From an uncultured Eubacteriales bacterium (lineage in GTDB: Bacteria > Bacillota > Clostridia > Oscillospirales > Oscillospiraceae), in contig UQWI01000005.1 in NCBI GenBank assembly GCA_900544765.1, positions 1 to 64,000 on the forward strand: DNA of 64,000 bases, read 5' to 3'. Both the position numbers and the translations under genes were made by a program. The notes beneath the pieces were generated by a model. The model was not told the origin of the DNA. It made no database searches and saw nothing but the letters and a program-made list of their open reading frames with translations. Position 1 is the first letter of the stretch; each line of letters opens with the position of its first letter. Positions 33,602-42,832 of this stretch are shown piece after piece.

Positions 33602-34884
33602 AAAAAGTCAAAAACCGCTCCTGGGCCAGCCTTCTGATTGCGCTGCTGCTCGTCGTAGGTCTCGCGGTTTACCTGGTCAAGCTGGCCGACAACGGCGGCG
33701 CCTGGGCGACCTACTTCAACGGCGGCACGCCCGGCGGTACGATACTGGATCGCAACGGAGTCACGCTCTACTCCTCCACGGAGGACGGCGTGAGCTGGGC
33801 CGCAGACTACACCACGCGCCTGGCCTGCTACCACCTGATAGGCGACAGCACGGGCAACGTGCGCACCGGCGCGCTGCGCCAGTTCCGCGACCGGCTGACC
33901 GGCTACAGCTTCATCAGCGGCACGTCCAGCGGCAAGACCCTGCAGCTCACCGTTGACTCGAGCCTCAACGCCGCGGCCTACAACGCCCTCGCGGGGCGCG
34001 ACGGCGCGGTAATGCTCATAGATTACACGACGGGCGAGATACTCTGCATGGTCTCCACGCCCGCAGACGACCCGTCGAACCCGAGCGCCGCGCCCGCCGA
34101 CGGCACATACCTGAACAAGTGCCTCTCCGCGAGCTTCGTGCCCGGCTCCGTCTACAAGCTGGTCACGCTCGCAGCGGCCATTGAGAACATCCCCGACCTC
34201 TTTGAGCGCAGCTTCTGGTGCGAGGGCAGCAGCGTTGTCGGCGGCGCGGTGCTCAACTGCACCGGCTCCCACGGCAGCCAGACGATAGAGCAGGCCCTGG
34301 CCAACTCCTGCAACTGCGCCTTCGGCGAAATTGCCCTGGAGCTGGGCGCGGATACGCTCGCCGAGTACGCGGAAAAGCTCGGCATCACGCAGGAGCTCAC
34401 GCTCGACGGCATGACCGTCACGCCCGGCAGCTTCGACAAGGCCGAGGCCGGCTCCATCGGCCTGGCCTGGTCCGGAATAGGCCAGTACAACGACCTCGTG
34501 GGCCCCTACGCGCTGGTGCGCTACGTCTGCGCCATAGCCAACGGCGGCAGCATACTCGAGCCGACCCTGCTCGGCCACGGCAGCCTCGACGGCGAGACCG
34601 AGCTGCTCAGCGCGGACACCGCCGCCCGCATAGCCGAGATGATGAACAACAACGTGCAGACGGCCTACGGCGGTCAGTGGACCTTCCCCGGCCTGAACGT
34701 CTCCGCCAAGACCGGCACGGCCGAGGTGGGCGACGGCACGTCCCACGCCTGGATGACCGGTTTCCTCAACGACCCCGCCCACCCCTACGCCTTCGTGGTG
34801 CTCGTCGAGAACGCCGGCGGCGGCCTGACCAACGCGGGCCCTGTCGCGAACCAGGTGCTCCAGGCCGCGGTCTCCGCAGGCTGA
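33598..34884 (+). CDS. Class B penicillin-binding protein (transpeptidase)
   Basis: The 428-residue protein has one N-terminal helix and a transpeptidase domain with the active-site SVYK (Ser184), SCN (237-239) and KTG (371-373). It crosslinks peptidoglycan at the outer face of the membrane. It is shorter than typical PBP2 proteins and close to the actinobacterial PbpA type. The GTG at 33598 overlaps the stop of the FHA-FtsW gene and follows AAAGGAGGGC, so the two form a cognate SEDS-PBP pair. Confidence 0.92.
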   Translation: MKKVKNRSWASLLIALLLVVGLAVYLVKLADNGGAWATYFNGGTPGGTILDRNGVTLYSSTEDGVSWAADYTTRLACYHLIGDSTGNVRTGALRQFRDRLTGYSFISGTSSGKTLQLTVDSSLNAAAYNALAGRDGAVMLIDYTTGEILCMVSTPADDPSNPSAAPADGTYLNKCLSASFVPGSVYKLVTLAAAIENIPDLFERSFWCEGSSVVGGAVLNCTGSHGSQTIEQALANSCNCAFGEIALELGADTLAEYAEKLGITQELTLDGMTVTPGSFDKAEAGSIGLAWSGIGQYNDLVGPYALVRYVCAIANGGSILEPTLLGHGSLDGETELLSADTAARIAEMMNNNVQTAYGGQWTFPGLNVSAKTGTAEVGDGTSHAWMTGFLNDPAHPYAFVVLVENAGGGLTNAGPVANQVLQAAVSAG

Positions 34885-35033
34885 AGCGGCGCAGGCCGCA
34901 GCGCCGATTTAGGGTGCAAAATCGCCCCGTCCTCTATTTCCGGCAACGCGCGGTGAAATTCAGCATAAACCGGCCCCGGGAGGGGCGCAAAGTTGTGAAA
35001 GTATATGAAAATTCCCGCATACGGCAAAACGTG

Positions 35034-35062
35034 TTGTGTTTTGGGCGCGAAAACGGTAAAAT
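35034..35062 (+). promoter_or_regulatory. Candidate promoter upstream of the purine operon
   Basis: TTGTGT (35034-35039) and TAAAAT (35057-35062) have a 17-bp spacer. It would start a leader containing the 38-codon frame at 35093 and the hairpin at 35221 before purE. I found no guanine-riboswitch consensus in 34885-35274. Confidence 0.5.
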
Positions 35063-35092
35063 CTATGTATACTTTCCTGGGAGGCGGTGCGC

Positions 35093-35209
35093 ATGAACCG
35101 GCTGCGAGTTTTCAGCCAGGTGGATAAGTGCGCCCTTTTCTTCCCGATATCCGCGCCCTTCGCGGGCGGAATATACGCCCTTTCCATGGGCGGAGAGTAT
35201 GCTCAATAA
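35093..35209 (+). CDS. Possible 38-residue leader peptide
   Basis: GGGAGG lies about eight bases before the ATG. The frame encodes a 38-residue peptide starting MNRLRVFSQVDKCALFFPIS and ending MGGEYAQ, then TAA. It lies between a plausible promoter and the purE leader hairpin. It may be a translated leader or chance; no family is recognised. Confidence 0.35.
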   Translation: MNRLRVFSQVDKCALFFPISAPFAGGIYALSMGGEYAQ

Positions 35210-35220
35210 GCAGTCAATTG

Positions 35221-35249
35221 CAAGGTCACGGCTTCGCGCCGTGGCCTTG
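35221..35249 (+). promoter_or_regulatory. Leader hairpin before purE
   Basis: CAAGGTCACGGC pairs with GCCGTGGCCTTG (one A-C mismatch) over a TTCGC loop and is followed by ACATCTTTTCT, 26 bp before the purE start. It could be an attenuator or a transcript 5' stabiliser. Confidence 0.45.
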
Positions 35250-35274
35250 ACATCTTTTCTGGAGGAGAGAGAGC

Positions 35275-35772
35275 ATGAGCAAGAAGAAAGCCGCCGTCAT
35301 AATGGGCAGCGACAGCGACTGGCCCGTAGTTGAGAAGGCTGTCAAGCAGCTGCGTGAGCTCGGCATAGAGGTTGAGGCCCGCGTAATGAGCGCACACCGC
35401 ACGCCTGAGCAGGCGCGTGAGTTCTCCGTCAACGCCCGGGCGAACGGCTTCGGTGTCATCATCGCCGCCGCAGGCAAGGCCGCGCACCTGGCCGGGGCCA
35501 TCGCCGCGAACACCACCCTTCCGGTGATAGGCATACCCATCAAGAGCAGCACGCTCGACGGCCTCGACGCCCTCCTGAGCACCGTGCAGATGCCCTCCGG
35601 CATCCCCGTCGCCACCGTCGCCATTGACGGGGCTCAGAACGCGGCGCTGCTCGCCGCCGAGATTCTCTCCCTTGCCGACGATGAGCTCGCCGCCAAGCTG
35701 GAGCAGATGCGCGCCGACATGACCGCCGCCACCCTCGCCAAGGACGCGGCGCTGCAGGAGCGCCTGGGCTGA
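35275..35772 (+). CDS. purE: 5-(carboxyamino)imidazole ribonucleotide mutase
   Basis: The 165-residue protein has the class I PurE pattern: MGSDSDWPVVEKAVKQL, VMSAHRTPEQA, IIAAAGKAAHLAG and STVQMPSGIPVATVAIDGAQ. It converts N5-CAIR to CAIR in purine synthesis. GGAGGAGAGAGAGC precedes the ATG. No purK follows anywhere in the operon, so the N5-CAIR synthetase must be elsewhere or CAIR is formed directly. Confidence 0.95.
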   Translation: MSKKKAAVIMGSDSDWPVVEKAVKQLRELGIEVEARVMSAHRTPEQAREFSVNARANGFGVIIAAAGKAAHLAGAIAANTTLPVIGIPIKSSTLDGLDALLSTVQMPSGIPVATVAIDGAQNAALLAAEILSLADDELAAKLEQMRADMTAATLAKDAALQERLG

Positions 35773-35822
35773 ACCACCGCCGACAACCGCATACACTTTA
35801 AAATTTTACGGAGGATATAGAC

Positions 35823-36533
35823 ATGGAAAAGCGCGAACAGATGTACGAGGGCAAGGCCAAGAAGGTCTACGCCACCGACGACCCCACTCTCTGCATAGTC
35901 TCCTACAAGGACGACGCCACCGCCTTCAACGGCGAAAAGCGCGGCACCATCATGGGCAAGGGCGTCATAAACAACCGCCTCACCAACCGCCTGATGCGCC
36001 TGCTCATGGAAAACGGCATCCCCACCCACTTCGTTGAAGAGCTCAGCGAGCGGGACACCCTGGTCAAGCGCGTGAGCATAGTCCCGCTCGAGGTCATAAT
36101 CCGCAACATCTCCGCCGGCAGCTTCGCCAAGCGCTACGGCGTCGAAGAGGGCATAGTCTTTGACCGGCCCACCATCGAGTTCTCCTACAAGAACGACGAG
36201 CTCGGCGACCCGCTGATGAACAGCTATCACGCCCTCGCCCTCAAGCTCGCCACCGCCGAGGAGATAGAGACCATCAAGGCCTACTCCTTCAAGATAAACG
36301 AGGTGCTCAAGGCCTTCCTGCTCGAGCACGGCATAGAGCTCGTGGACTTCAAGCTCGAGTTCGGCAAGCTCGCCGACGGCACCATCGTGCTCGCCGACGA
36401 GATAAGCCCCGACACCTGCCGCTTCTGGGACGTCAAGACCCACGAAAAGCTGGACAAGGACCGCTTCCGCCGCGACATGGGCGGCGTTGAGGACGCCTAT
36501 CAGGAGGTTATGCGCCGCATCATCGGCGAGTGA
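35823..36533 (+). CDS. purC: Phosphoribosylaminoimidazole-succinocarboxamide synthase
   Basis: The 236-residue SAICAR synthetase has YEGKAKKVYAT (ATP loop), SYKDDATAFNGEKRG, VPLEVIIRNISAGSFAKRYG and VLADEISPDTCRFWD. It joins aspartate to CAIR with ATP. GGAGGATATAGAC precedes the ATG. It is the second gene of the operon. Confidence 0.95.
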   Translation: MEKREQMYEGKAKKVYATDDPTLCIVSYKDDATAFNGEKRGTIMGKGVINNRLTNRLMRLLMENGIPTHFVEELSERDTLVKRVSIVPLEVIIRNISAGSFAKRYGVEEGIVFDRPTIEFSYKNDELGDPLMNSYHALALKLATAEEIETIKAYSFKINEVLKAFLLEHGIELVDFKLEFGKLADGTIVLADEISPDTCRFWDVKTHEKLDKDRFRRDMGGVEDAYQEVMRRIIGE

Positions 36534-36540
36534 AACAGGA

Positions 36541-37992
36541 ATGGAGAGAGAACTTATCTTTGACAAGCTGCACGAGGAGTGCGGCGTATTCGGCATCATA
36601 ACCCGCTCCGGCGAGGACGTCGTACCCATGACCTACCGCGCGCTCTACGCGCTGCAGCACCGCGGCCAGGAGAGCTGCGGCATGGCCATCAACGACGACG
36701 GCGTCATCACCGGCTACAAGGACGTCGGCCTCGTGAACGAGGTGTTCACGCCCGAGGTCATGAGGAACCTGCCCTCCGGCCAGATGGCAATCGGCCACTG
36801 CCGCTACGGCACCACCGGAGGGCGCACGCGCGAGAACGCGCAGCCCATAGTCATACGCCACATCAAGGGCGGCATGGCCCTCGCGCACAACGGCAACCTC
36901 ACCAACGCCAGCGAGCTGCGCACGCAGCTCGAGCTTAACGGCGCCATCTTCTCCAGCACCTCGGACAGCGAGGTCATCAGCTACGTCATAACCCGCGAGC
37001 GCCTGCGCACCGGCTCCATCGAGGAGGCCGTATGTTCCGCCATGGACTGCCTCAAGGGCGCGTATTCCCTCGCGGTCATGTCCCCGCGCAAGCTCATCGC
37101 CGCGCGCGATCCCCTCGGCTTCCGCCCGCTGTGCATAGGCGAGCTCGACGACGGCTGGGCCATAGCCAGCGAGAGCTGCGCCCTCGACTCCATAGGCGCC
37201 AGGTTCCTGCGCGACGTGGAGCCGGGCGAGATTGTCACCATATCCCGCGACGGCATAGAGTCCGACCGCAGCCACTGCGGCGGCAAGAGCGCCGAGTGCG
37301 TCTTTGAGTTCATCTACTTTGCGCGCCCGGACTCCGTCATTGACGGCAGCTGCGTCCACACCGCGCGCCAGCGCGCGGGCGCCTTCCTCGCGCTCGAGCA
37401 CCCCGTGCAGGCGGATGTCGTCATAGGCGTGCCCGACTCCGGCCTCGACGCCGCGCTCGGCTACGCCAGGCAGAGCGGCATCCCCTACGGCGTGGGCTTC
37501 GTGAAGAACAAGTATATAGGCCGGACGTTTATCCAGCCCGGGCAGCGCAGCCGCGAAAACGCCGTGCGCATCAAGCTGAACGTCATCGCCTCCACCGTGC
37601 GCGGCAAGCGCGTCATCCTCGTCGACGACAGCATAGTGCGCGGCACGACCATCGCCCGCATAGTCGAGCTGCTTCGCGAGGCGGGAGCCAGGGAGGTCCA
37701 TGTGCGCCTCTCCGCGCCCCCCTTCCTCTACCCCTGCTACTTCGGCACGGACATAGACAGCCGCGACAACCTCATCGCCGCGCAGCACTCCATCGAGGAG
37801 ATACGCGACATCATCGGCGTGGACTCCATCGGCTACCTCAGCTGCGAGAACGTGCACAAGCTGGCCGACAACGCAAAGCTGAACTTCTGCGCGGCCTGCT
37901 TCACCGGCGAATATCCCTGTGAGATACCCAAGCGCGCGGCCAAGAGCCGCTTTGAGCAGAAGCTCAGCGAGCGTGAAAAGGAGGATGCCTAA
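36541..37992 (+). CDS. purF: Amidophosphoribosyltransferase
   Basis: The 483-residue protein begins with a short propeptide ending before Cys14 (HEECGVFGI), the glutaminase nucleophile. It carries the PRPP loop RVILVDDSIVRGTTIARI. A C-terminal FCAACFTGEYPC provides cysteines of the 4Fe-4S cluster found in the Bacillus-type enzyme, consistent with an anaerobe. It makes phosphoribosylamine, the committed step. It follows purC by 7 bp, and its stop directly abuts the purM GTG. Confidence 0.95.
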   Translation: MERELIFDKLHEECGVFGIITRSGEDVVPMTYRALYALQHRGQESCGMAINDDGVITGYKDVGLVNEVFTPEVMRNLPSGQMAIGHCRYGTTGGRTRENAQPIVIRHIKGGMALAHNGNLTNASELRTQLELNGAIFSSTSDSEVISYVITRERLRTGSIEEAVCSAMDCLKGAYSLAVMSPRKLIAARDPLGFRPLCIGELDDGWAIASESCALDSIGARFLRDVEPGEIVTISRDGIESDRSHCGGKSAECVFEFIYFARPDSVIDGSCVHTARQRAGAFLALEHPVQADVVIGVPDSGLDAALGYARQSGIPYGVGFVKNKYIGRTFIQPGQRSRENAVRIKLNVIASTVRGKRVILVDDSIVRGTTIARIVELLREAGAREVHVRLSAPPFLYPCYFGTDIDSRDNLIAAQHSIEEIRDIIGVDSIGYLSCENVHKLADNAKLNFCAACFTGEYPCEIPKRAAKSRFEQKLSEREKEDA

Positions 37993-39033
37993 GTGATAAG
38001 CGAGAGCGCGAGCTACCGCGCCGCCGGTGTGGACATCACCGCCGGCTACAAGGCCGTGGAGCTCATGAAAAAGCATGTGCAGCGCACGAACACCCCGGGC
38101 GTACTGGGCGGCCTCGGCGGCTTCGGCGGCCTCTTCCAGCCGGATATCACCGGCATGTCGGAGCCTGTGCTCGTCTCCGGCACCGACGGCGTGGGCACCA
38201 AGCTCAAGATAGCCTTCCTCATGGACAAGCACGACACCGTGGGCATAGACTGCGTCGCCATGTGCGTCAACGACGTCATCTGCTGCGGCGCGCAGCCGCT
38301 CTTTTTCCTCGACTATATCGCCTGCGGCAAAAACGTGCCCGAGCGCATAGCGTCCATAGTCTCCGGCGTGGCCGAGGGCTGCGTACAGTCCGGCGCGGCG
38401 CTCATCGGCGGCGAGACCGCCGAGATGCCCGGCTTCTACGGCGAGGATGAATACGACCTCGCGGGCTTCGCCGTCGGCATAGTCGACAAGGCCAAAATAC
38501 TTGACAGCACCGCCATGACCCCTGGCGACGCGGTCATCGCGATTCCGTCCTCGGGCGTACACTCCAACGGCTTTTCGCTGGTGCGCCGCGTGTTCGACGT
38601 GGAGAACGGCGCGCTTGCGAAGCGCTATGACGAGCTCGGCTGCACGCTCGGCGAGACCCTGCTCACGCCGACGCGCATCTACGTCAAGCCCGTGCTGGCC
38701 ATGCTCAAGGCCGCGCGCGTGCGCGCACTGAGCCATATCACCGGCGGCGGCTTCTATGAGAACGTCCCCCGCTCCATCCCCGAGGGCCTGTGCGCGCGCA
38801 TAGAAAAGGCGTCACTCAGGACGCCGCCAATCTTCGATATACTCGCCCGCGAGGGCAGCATCCCCGAGCGCGACATGTACAACACCTTCAACATGGGCGT
38901 CGGCATGTGCGCCGTCGTGGCCAAGGACGACGCCGACGCCGCCCTCGCCGCGCTGGCGGCAAACGGCGCGGACGACGCCTACGTCTGCGGCGAGATAGTC
39001 AGAGCCACCGACGGGGCGGTTGCGCTATGCTGA
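37993..39033 (+). CDS. purM: Phosphoribosylformylglycinamidine cyclo-ligase
   Basis: The 346-residue AIR synthetase has [53 protein letters not shown] and [17 protein letters not shown]. It closes the imidazole ring. The GTG start directly follows the purF TAA, with AGGAGG nine bases upstream. The end overlaps purN by 7 bp. Confidence 0.95.
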   Translation: MISESASYRAAGVDITAGYKAVELMKKHVQRTNTPGVLGGLGGFGGLFQPDITGMSEPVLVSGTDGVGTKLKIAFLMDKHDTVGIDCVAMCVNDVICCGAQPLFFLDYIACGKNVPERIASIVSGVAEGCVQSGAALIGGETAEMPGFYGEDEYDLAGFAVGIVDKAKILDSTAMTPGDAVIAIPSSGVHSNGFSLVRRVFDVENGALAKRYDELGCTLGETLLTPTRIYVKPVLAMLKAARVRALSHITGGGFYENVPRSIPEGLCARIEKASLRTPPIFDILAREGSIPERDMYNTFNMGVGMCAVVAKDDADAALAALAANGADDAYVCGEIVRATDGAVALC

Positions 39034-39617
39034 GGACGGCCGTACTCGTCTCCGGCGGAGGCACGAACCTCCAGGCTCTGATAGACGCGTCCGCGCGCGG
39101 AGAAATGCCGCACGTTGAGCTCGCGCTCGTAGTGAGCAGCAGCGCAAACGCATACGCGCTCGAGCGCGCGAAAAAGGCCGGTATCCGAGGCGAATATGTG
39201 GAAAAGCCCGGCTTCGAGGAGCGCTTGAACGCCCTTCTCGATGAAGAGGGCGTCGGCCTCATCGTGCTCGCGGGTTTCCTGCGCATATTGAGCGAGGACT
39301 TCACGCGCCGCTGGGCCGGGCGCATCATCAACATCCACCCGAGCCTCATCCCGGCCTTCTGCGGCTCCGGCTTTTACGGCCTGCATGTGCACGAGGCCGC
39401 GCTCTCTCGCGGCGTGAAGGTCACCGGCGCGACGGTGCATTTCGTGAACGAGATACCCGACGGCGGAGAGATAATCGCCCAGCGCGCGGTTGAAGTCCTG
39501 CCCGGCGACACGCCCGAGGTTTTGCAGCGGCGCGTGATGGAGCAGGCGGAGTGGAAGATACTGCCCGAGGCGGCGGAGGCCGTCGCGGCAAAGCTGGAAG
39601 GAGTAAGAGAGAAATGA
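39027..39617 (+). CDS. purN: Phosphoribosylglycinamide formyltransferase
   Basis: The 196-residue protein has [20 protein letters not shown] at the N-terminus, [16 protein letters not shown], and [20 protein letters not shown] with the catalytic Asn and His, then [17 protein letters not shown]. It formylates GAR using 10-formyl-tetrahydrofolate. The ATG at 39027 lies within the end of purM. A longer frame upstream overlaps purM and is rejected. Confidence 0.95.
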   Translation: MLRTAVLVSGGGTNLQALIDASARGEMPHVELALVVSSSANAYALERAKKAGIRGEYVEKPGFEERLNALLDEEGVGLIVLAGFLRILSEDFTRRWAGRIINIHPSLIPAFCGSGFYGLHVHEAALSRGVKVTGATVHFVNEIPDGGEIIAQRAVEVLPGDTPEVLQRRVMEQAEWKILPEAAEAVAAKLEGVREK

Positions 39618-40303
39618 CCGACCTTTTCGCATATCTGGGCGAGCGCCCCTATCCGGGACGCGGGATAATGCTCGGCATGACGCCCTCCGGCAGGAGCGCC
39701 GTGGCCTACTTCATCATGGGCAGGAGCGCCAACAGCCGCAACCGCGTCTTTGAAAAGACGCCCGACGGCATCCGCACCCGCGCCTATGACGAGAGCAAAA
39801 TGACCGACCCCAGCCTCATCATCTACCACCCCGTGCGCCGCGTGGGGCGCGGCCTCATCGTCACAAACGGCGACCAGACCAACACCCTGCGCGACAACAT
39901 GTCCATCGGCCGGACGTTCGCCGCGTCGCTGCGCATGCGTTGTTTCGAGCCGGACGAGCCGAACTACACGCCGCGCATCTCCGGCCTGCTCAACCCCGAC
40001 AAGAGCTACAAGCTCTCCATACTCAAGGCCACGCCCGGCGTGGGCGAGCCCTGCCAGCGCTTCTTCTTCGAGTATGAGAAGGCCGTCCCCGGCCTGGGAC
40101 ACTTTATCAGCACCTACGAGGGCTTCGGCTCCCCTCTGCCCAGCTTCAGCGGCGAGCCCGTGCCCGTAGAAGTCCCCGAGCTCTCTGCCGCCGCACTTGC
40201 GGAAAGGCTCTGGGCAGCGCTCGACGAGGGCAACCGCGTCTCACTCTACGTTTGCGTAGACGGGGACGAGGTTATAATAAACAAGTACGAGGAGGAAGCG
40301 TAA
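39614..40303 (+). CDS. IMP cyclohydrolase, stand-alone PurO-like
   Basis: The 229-residue protein matches the single-domain IMP cyclohydrolase family: ERPYPGRGIMLGMTPSG, AYFIMGRSANSRNRVF, RVGRGLIVTNGDQTNTL and YKPRISG-like NYTPRISGLL. It would close FAICAR to IMP, the last step. In most bacteria this activity is the N-terminal half of PurH; here it is separate from the formyltransferase that follows. Its ATG overlaps the purN stop (ATGA). Confidence 0.85.
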   Translation: MTDLFAYLGERPYPGRGIMLGMTPSGRSAVAYFIMGRSANSRNRVFEKTPDGIRTRAYDESKMTDPSLIIYHPVRRVGRGLIVTNGDQTNTLRDNMSIGRTFAASLRMRCFEPDEPNYTPRISGLLNPDKSYKLSILKATPGVGEPCQRFFFEYEKAVPGLGHFISTYEGFGSPLPSFSGEPVPVEVPELSAAALAERLWAALDEGNRVSLYVCVDGDEVIINKYEEEA

Positions 40304-41416
40304 ATGAAGGAGATAGAGCTCAAGTACGGCTGCAATCCGAACCAGAAGCCCGCGCGCATCTTCATGTCCGACGGCGGCGAGCTGCCCGTGGAGGTCATAA
40401 ACGGCCGCCCCGGCTACATCAACTTCATGGACGCGCTCAACTCCTGGCAGCTCGTGCGCGCCCTCAAGCGCGCGACCGGCAAACCCGCTGCCGCCAGCTT
40501 CAAGCACGTCTCGCCCGCCGGCGCGGCTATCGCGCGCCCCCTCACGGACGAGGACAGGCGCGTGTTCTTCGCCGAGGGCGACCTCTCTCCCATCGCCACC
40601 GCATATGCCCGCGCCCGCGGAGCCGACAGGCTCTGCTCCTACGGCGACTGGGCCGCGCTCAGCGACACCTGCGACGCCGAGACGGCGCGCCTGCTCGTCC
40701 CCGAGGTGTCGGACGGCATCATCGCCCCGGGCTACACAGCCGAGGCGCTTGAAATACTCAGGACAAAGCGCAAGGGCAACTACAACGTCGTGCGCATAGA
40801 CTTCGACTACGAGCCGAAGCCCATAGAACAGCGCGACATATTCGGCATCCGCTTCGAACAGGGCTACAATTCCCTGCCCATCACCCGCGAGTGCCTTGCG
40901 AACATCGTCACCGAGAACAAGGCCCTGCCCGGGAACGCCGTCGACGACCTGCTGCTGGCGCTCATCACGCTCAAGTACACGCAGTCGAACTCGGTCTGCT
41001 ACACCCAGGACGGCCAGACCATCGGCGTCGGTGCAGGCCAGCAGAGCCGCATACACTGCACCCGCCTGGCGGGCGACAAAGCCGACATCTGGCATCTGCG
41101 CCGTCACCCGAAGGTGCTGGAGCTCAAGTTTGACGCCGGCCTCAAGCGCGCCGAGCGTGACAACGAGATAGACCGCTTCATCCGCGAGGAGCTGACCGAG
41201 AACGAAAAGCGCGACTTCCTCTCCGGGTTCATCGGCGTCTCTCTGGGAAGCGACGCCTTCTTCCCCTTCGGCGACAACATCGAGCGCGCGGCGAAAAGCG
41301 GCGTCAAGTACGTCGCCCAGCCCGGCGGAAGCATCCGCGACGACAACGTCATTGAGACCGCAAACAAGTACGGCATGGTCATGGCGTTTACCGGCATCCG
41401 GCTGTTCCACCATTAA
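40304..41416 (+). CDS. AICAR formyltransferase, stand-alone
   Basis: The 370-residue protein corresponds to the C-terminal half of PurH: LKYGCNPNQKPARIFM, NFMDALNSWQLVRAL, ASFKHVSPAGAAIARPL with the Lys-His pair, SNSVCYTQDGQTIGVGAGQQ and AQPGGSIRDDNVI. It formylates AICAR. It follows the PurO-like gene with GAGGAGGAAGC before the ATG, so the two together replace bifunctional PurH. Confidence 0.92.
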   Translation: MKEIELKYGCNPNQKPARIFMSDGGELPVEVINGRPGYINFMDALNSWQLVRALKRATGKPAAASFKHVSPAGAAIARPLTDEDRRVFFAEGDLSPIATAYARARGADRLCSYGDWAALSDTCDAETARLLVPEVSDGIIAPGYTAEALEILRTKRKGNYNVVRIDFDYEPKPIEQRDIFGIRFEQGYNSLPITRECLANIVTENKALPGNAVDDLLLALITLKYTQSNSVCYTQDGQTIGVGAGQQSRIHCTRLAGDKADIWHLRRHPKVLELKFDAGLKRAERDNEIDRFIREELTENEKRDFLSGFIGVSLGSDAFFPFGDNIERAAKSGVKYVAQPGGSIRDDNVIETANKYGMVMAFTGIRLFHH

Positions 41417-41469
41417 AATACGTTTTTCCTGAAAAACCTTTTCGGCGCATCGCAAGGCGCTCCGAAAAA

Positions 41470-41488
41470 AGCAAGGCTGCGCCTTGCT
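41470..41488. other. Hairpin between AICARFT and purD
   Basis: AGCAAGGC-TGC-GCCTTGCT is a perfect 8-bp stem in the 128-bp gap before purD, the only sizeable break within the operon. It lacks a T-run, so it is more likely a processing or pausing structure than a terminator. Confidence 0.45.
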
Positions 41489-41544
41489 CTGTTACGCTAC
41501 TTCCGGGGGCTTCAAGGCCCATATACGGCGAAAGGAGCAACAAC

Positions 41545-42831
41545 ATGAAACTACTCGTCATCGGCTCGGGAGGGCGCGAGCACGCCATTGTGCGCTCGCT
41601 CAAGAAGAGTCCCAGGGCCAGTGAAATACACGTCCTGCCCGGCAACGGGGGCCTATCCGAGGACGCAATCTGCGCCGACGTGTCCGCCACGGACATAGAC
41701 GGCGCCGTCTCCTACGCAAAGGAGCACGAGATAGACTACGCCGTGGTCACGCCCGACGACCCGCTCTGCCTCGGCATGGTGGACGCGCTCGAGGCCGCGG
41801 GCATCCCCTGCTTCGGCCCCGAAAAGCGCGCGGCCATGATAGAGGGCAGCAAGGTCTTTGCCAAAGGCCTGATGAAGAAGTACGGCATACCGACCGCCGC
41901 CTATGAGGTCTTTGACGACGCCGAAGCCGCGCTGAAATACGTCGAGAGCGCGCCGGTGCCCATCGTGGTCAAGGCCGACGGCCTGGCGCTCGGCAAGGGC
42001 GTCGTGGTCGCCATGACCCGCGAGGAGGCCGTGGACGCAGTGAAAAGTGCCATGCTTGACAGGGCCTTCGGCGAGAGCGGCGCGCGCGTCGTAATCGAGG
42101 AGTACCTCGAGGGCCCCGAGGTCAGCGTTCTCTCCTTCACCGACGGCAGCACCCTGGTGCCGATGGTCTCCAGCATGGACCACAAGCGCGCGCTCGACGG
42201 CGACAAGGGCCTGAACACCGGCGGCATGGGTGCAATTGCCCCGAACCCGTACTACACTCCCGCCGTCGCGGAAGAGTGCATGGAGAAAATATTCCTGCCC
42301 ACTGTGCGTGCGATGAACGCCGAGGGCCGCCCCTTCCGCGGCTGCCTGTACTTCGGCCTCATGCTCACGAAGGACGGTCCCAAAGTCATTGAGTACAACT
42401 GCCGTTTCGGCGACCCGGAGACCCAGGCCGTGCTCCCCCTGCTGGAGACGGATCTGCTCACCGTCATGGAGGCCGTCACGGCGGGCCGCCTCGCCGAAGT
42501 CGAGGTCAAATGGGCCGACAAGTACAGCTGCTGCCTGGTCCTGGCCTCCGGCGGTTACCCCAAGAGCTACAAAAAGGGCCTGCCCATATCCGGGCTTGTA
42601 AACGGCCAGCTGCCCGGCGGCGAGGCCGAAGTGTTCCACGCCGGTACGAAGAAGCTCCCCGACGGCACGCTGGTCACGAACGGCGGCCGCGTCCTGGGCC
42701 TCTCCGTCACCGCGCCCACGCTGGAAGCCGCCATCGAAGGCGCCTACGCCGCCGCCGGGAAGATAAGCTTCGAGGACATGCACTTCCGCCGCGACATCGG
42801 CCGGCGCGCGCTCGCAGCTATGGAGGGTTGA
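41545..42831 (+). CDS. purD: Phosphoribosylamine-glycine ligase
   Basis: The 428-residue ATP-grasp enzyme starts MKLLVIGSGGREHAIVRSL and contains VVKADGLALGKGVVVAM, VIEEYLEGPEVSVLSF, HKRALDGDKGLNTGGMGA and IEYNCRFGDPETQAVLPLL. It makes GAR from phosphoribosylamine and glycine. GAAAGGAGCAACAAC precedes the ATG. It is followed by purL after 1 bp. Confidence 0.95.
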   Translation: MKLLVIGSGGREHAIVRSLKKSPRASEIHVLPGNGGLSEDAICADVSATDIDGAVSYAKEHEIDYAVVTPDDPLCLGMVDALEAAGIPCFGPEKRAAMIEGSKVFAKGLMKKYGIPTAAYEVFDDAEAALKYVESAPVPIVVKADGLALGKGVVVAMTREEAVDAVKSAMLDRAFGESGARVVIEEYLEGPEVSVLSFTDGSTLVPMVSSMDHKRALDGDKGLNTGGMGAIAPNPYYTPAVAEECMEKIFLPTVRAMNAEGRPFRGCLYFGLMLTKDGPKVIEYNCRFGDPETQAVLPLLETDLLTVMEAVTAGRLAEVEVKWADKYSCCLVLASGGYPKSYKKGLPISGLVNGQLPGGEAEVFHAGTKKLPDGTLVTNGGRVLGLSVTAPTLEAAIEGAYAAAGKISFEDMHFRRDIGRRALAAMEG

Positions 42832-42832
42832 T

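Noticed and set aside
34885..35274. Purine riboswitch before purE
   Set aside because: I could not find the conserved TATA/GTTTC/GACTA core elements of the guanine-class aptamer in this gap.
36520..38736. Very long open frame on the minus strand opposite purF and purM
   Set aside because: High GC at third positions leaves antisense frames open. The translation is a low-complexity A/G/V/H-rich string without domains, while the plus strand encodes recognisable enzymes. The same applies to 18180-19601, 23518-25407, 31985-33094, 33301-34782 and 56812-58122.
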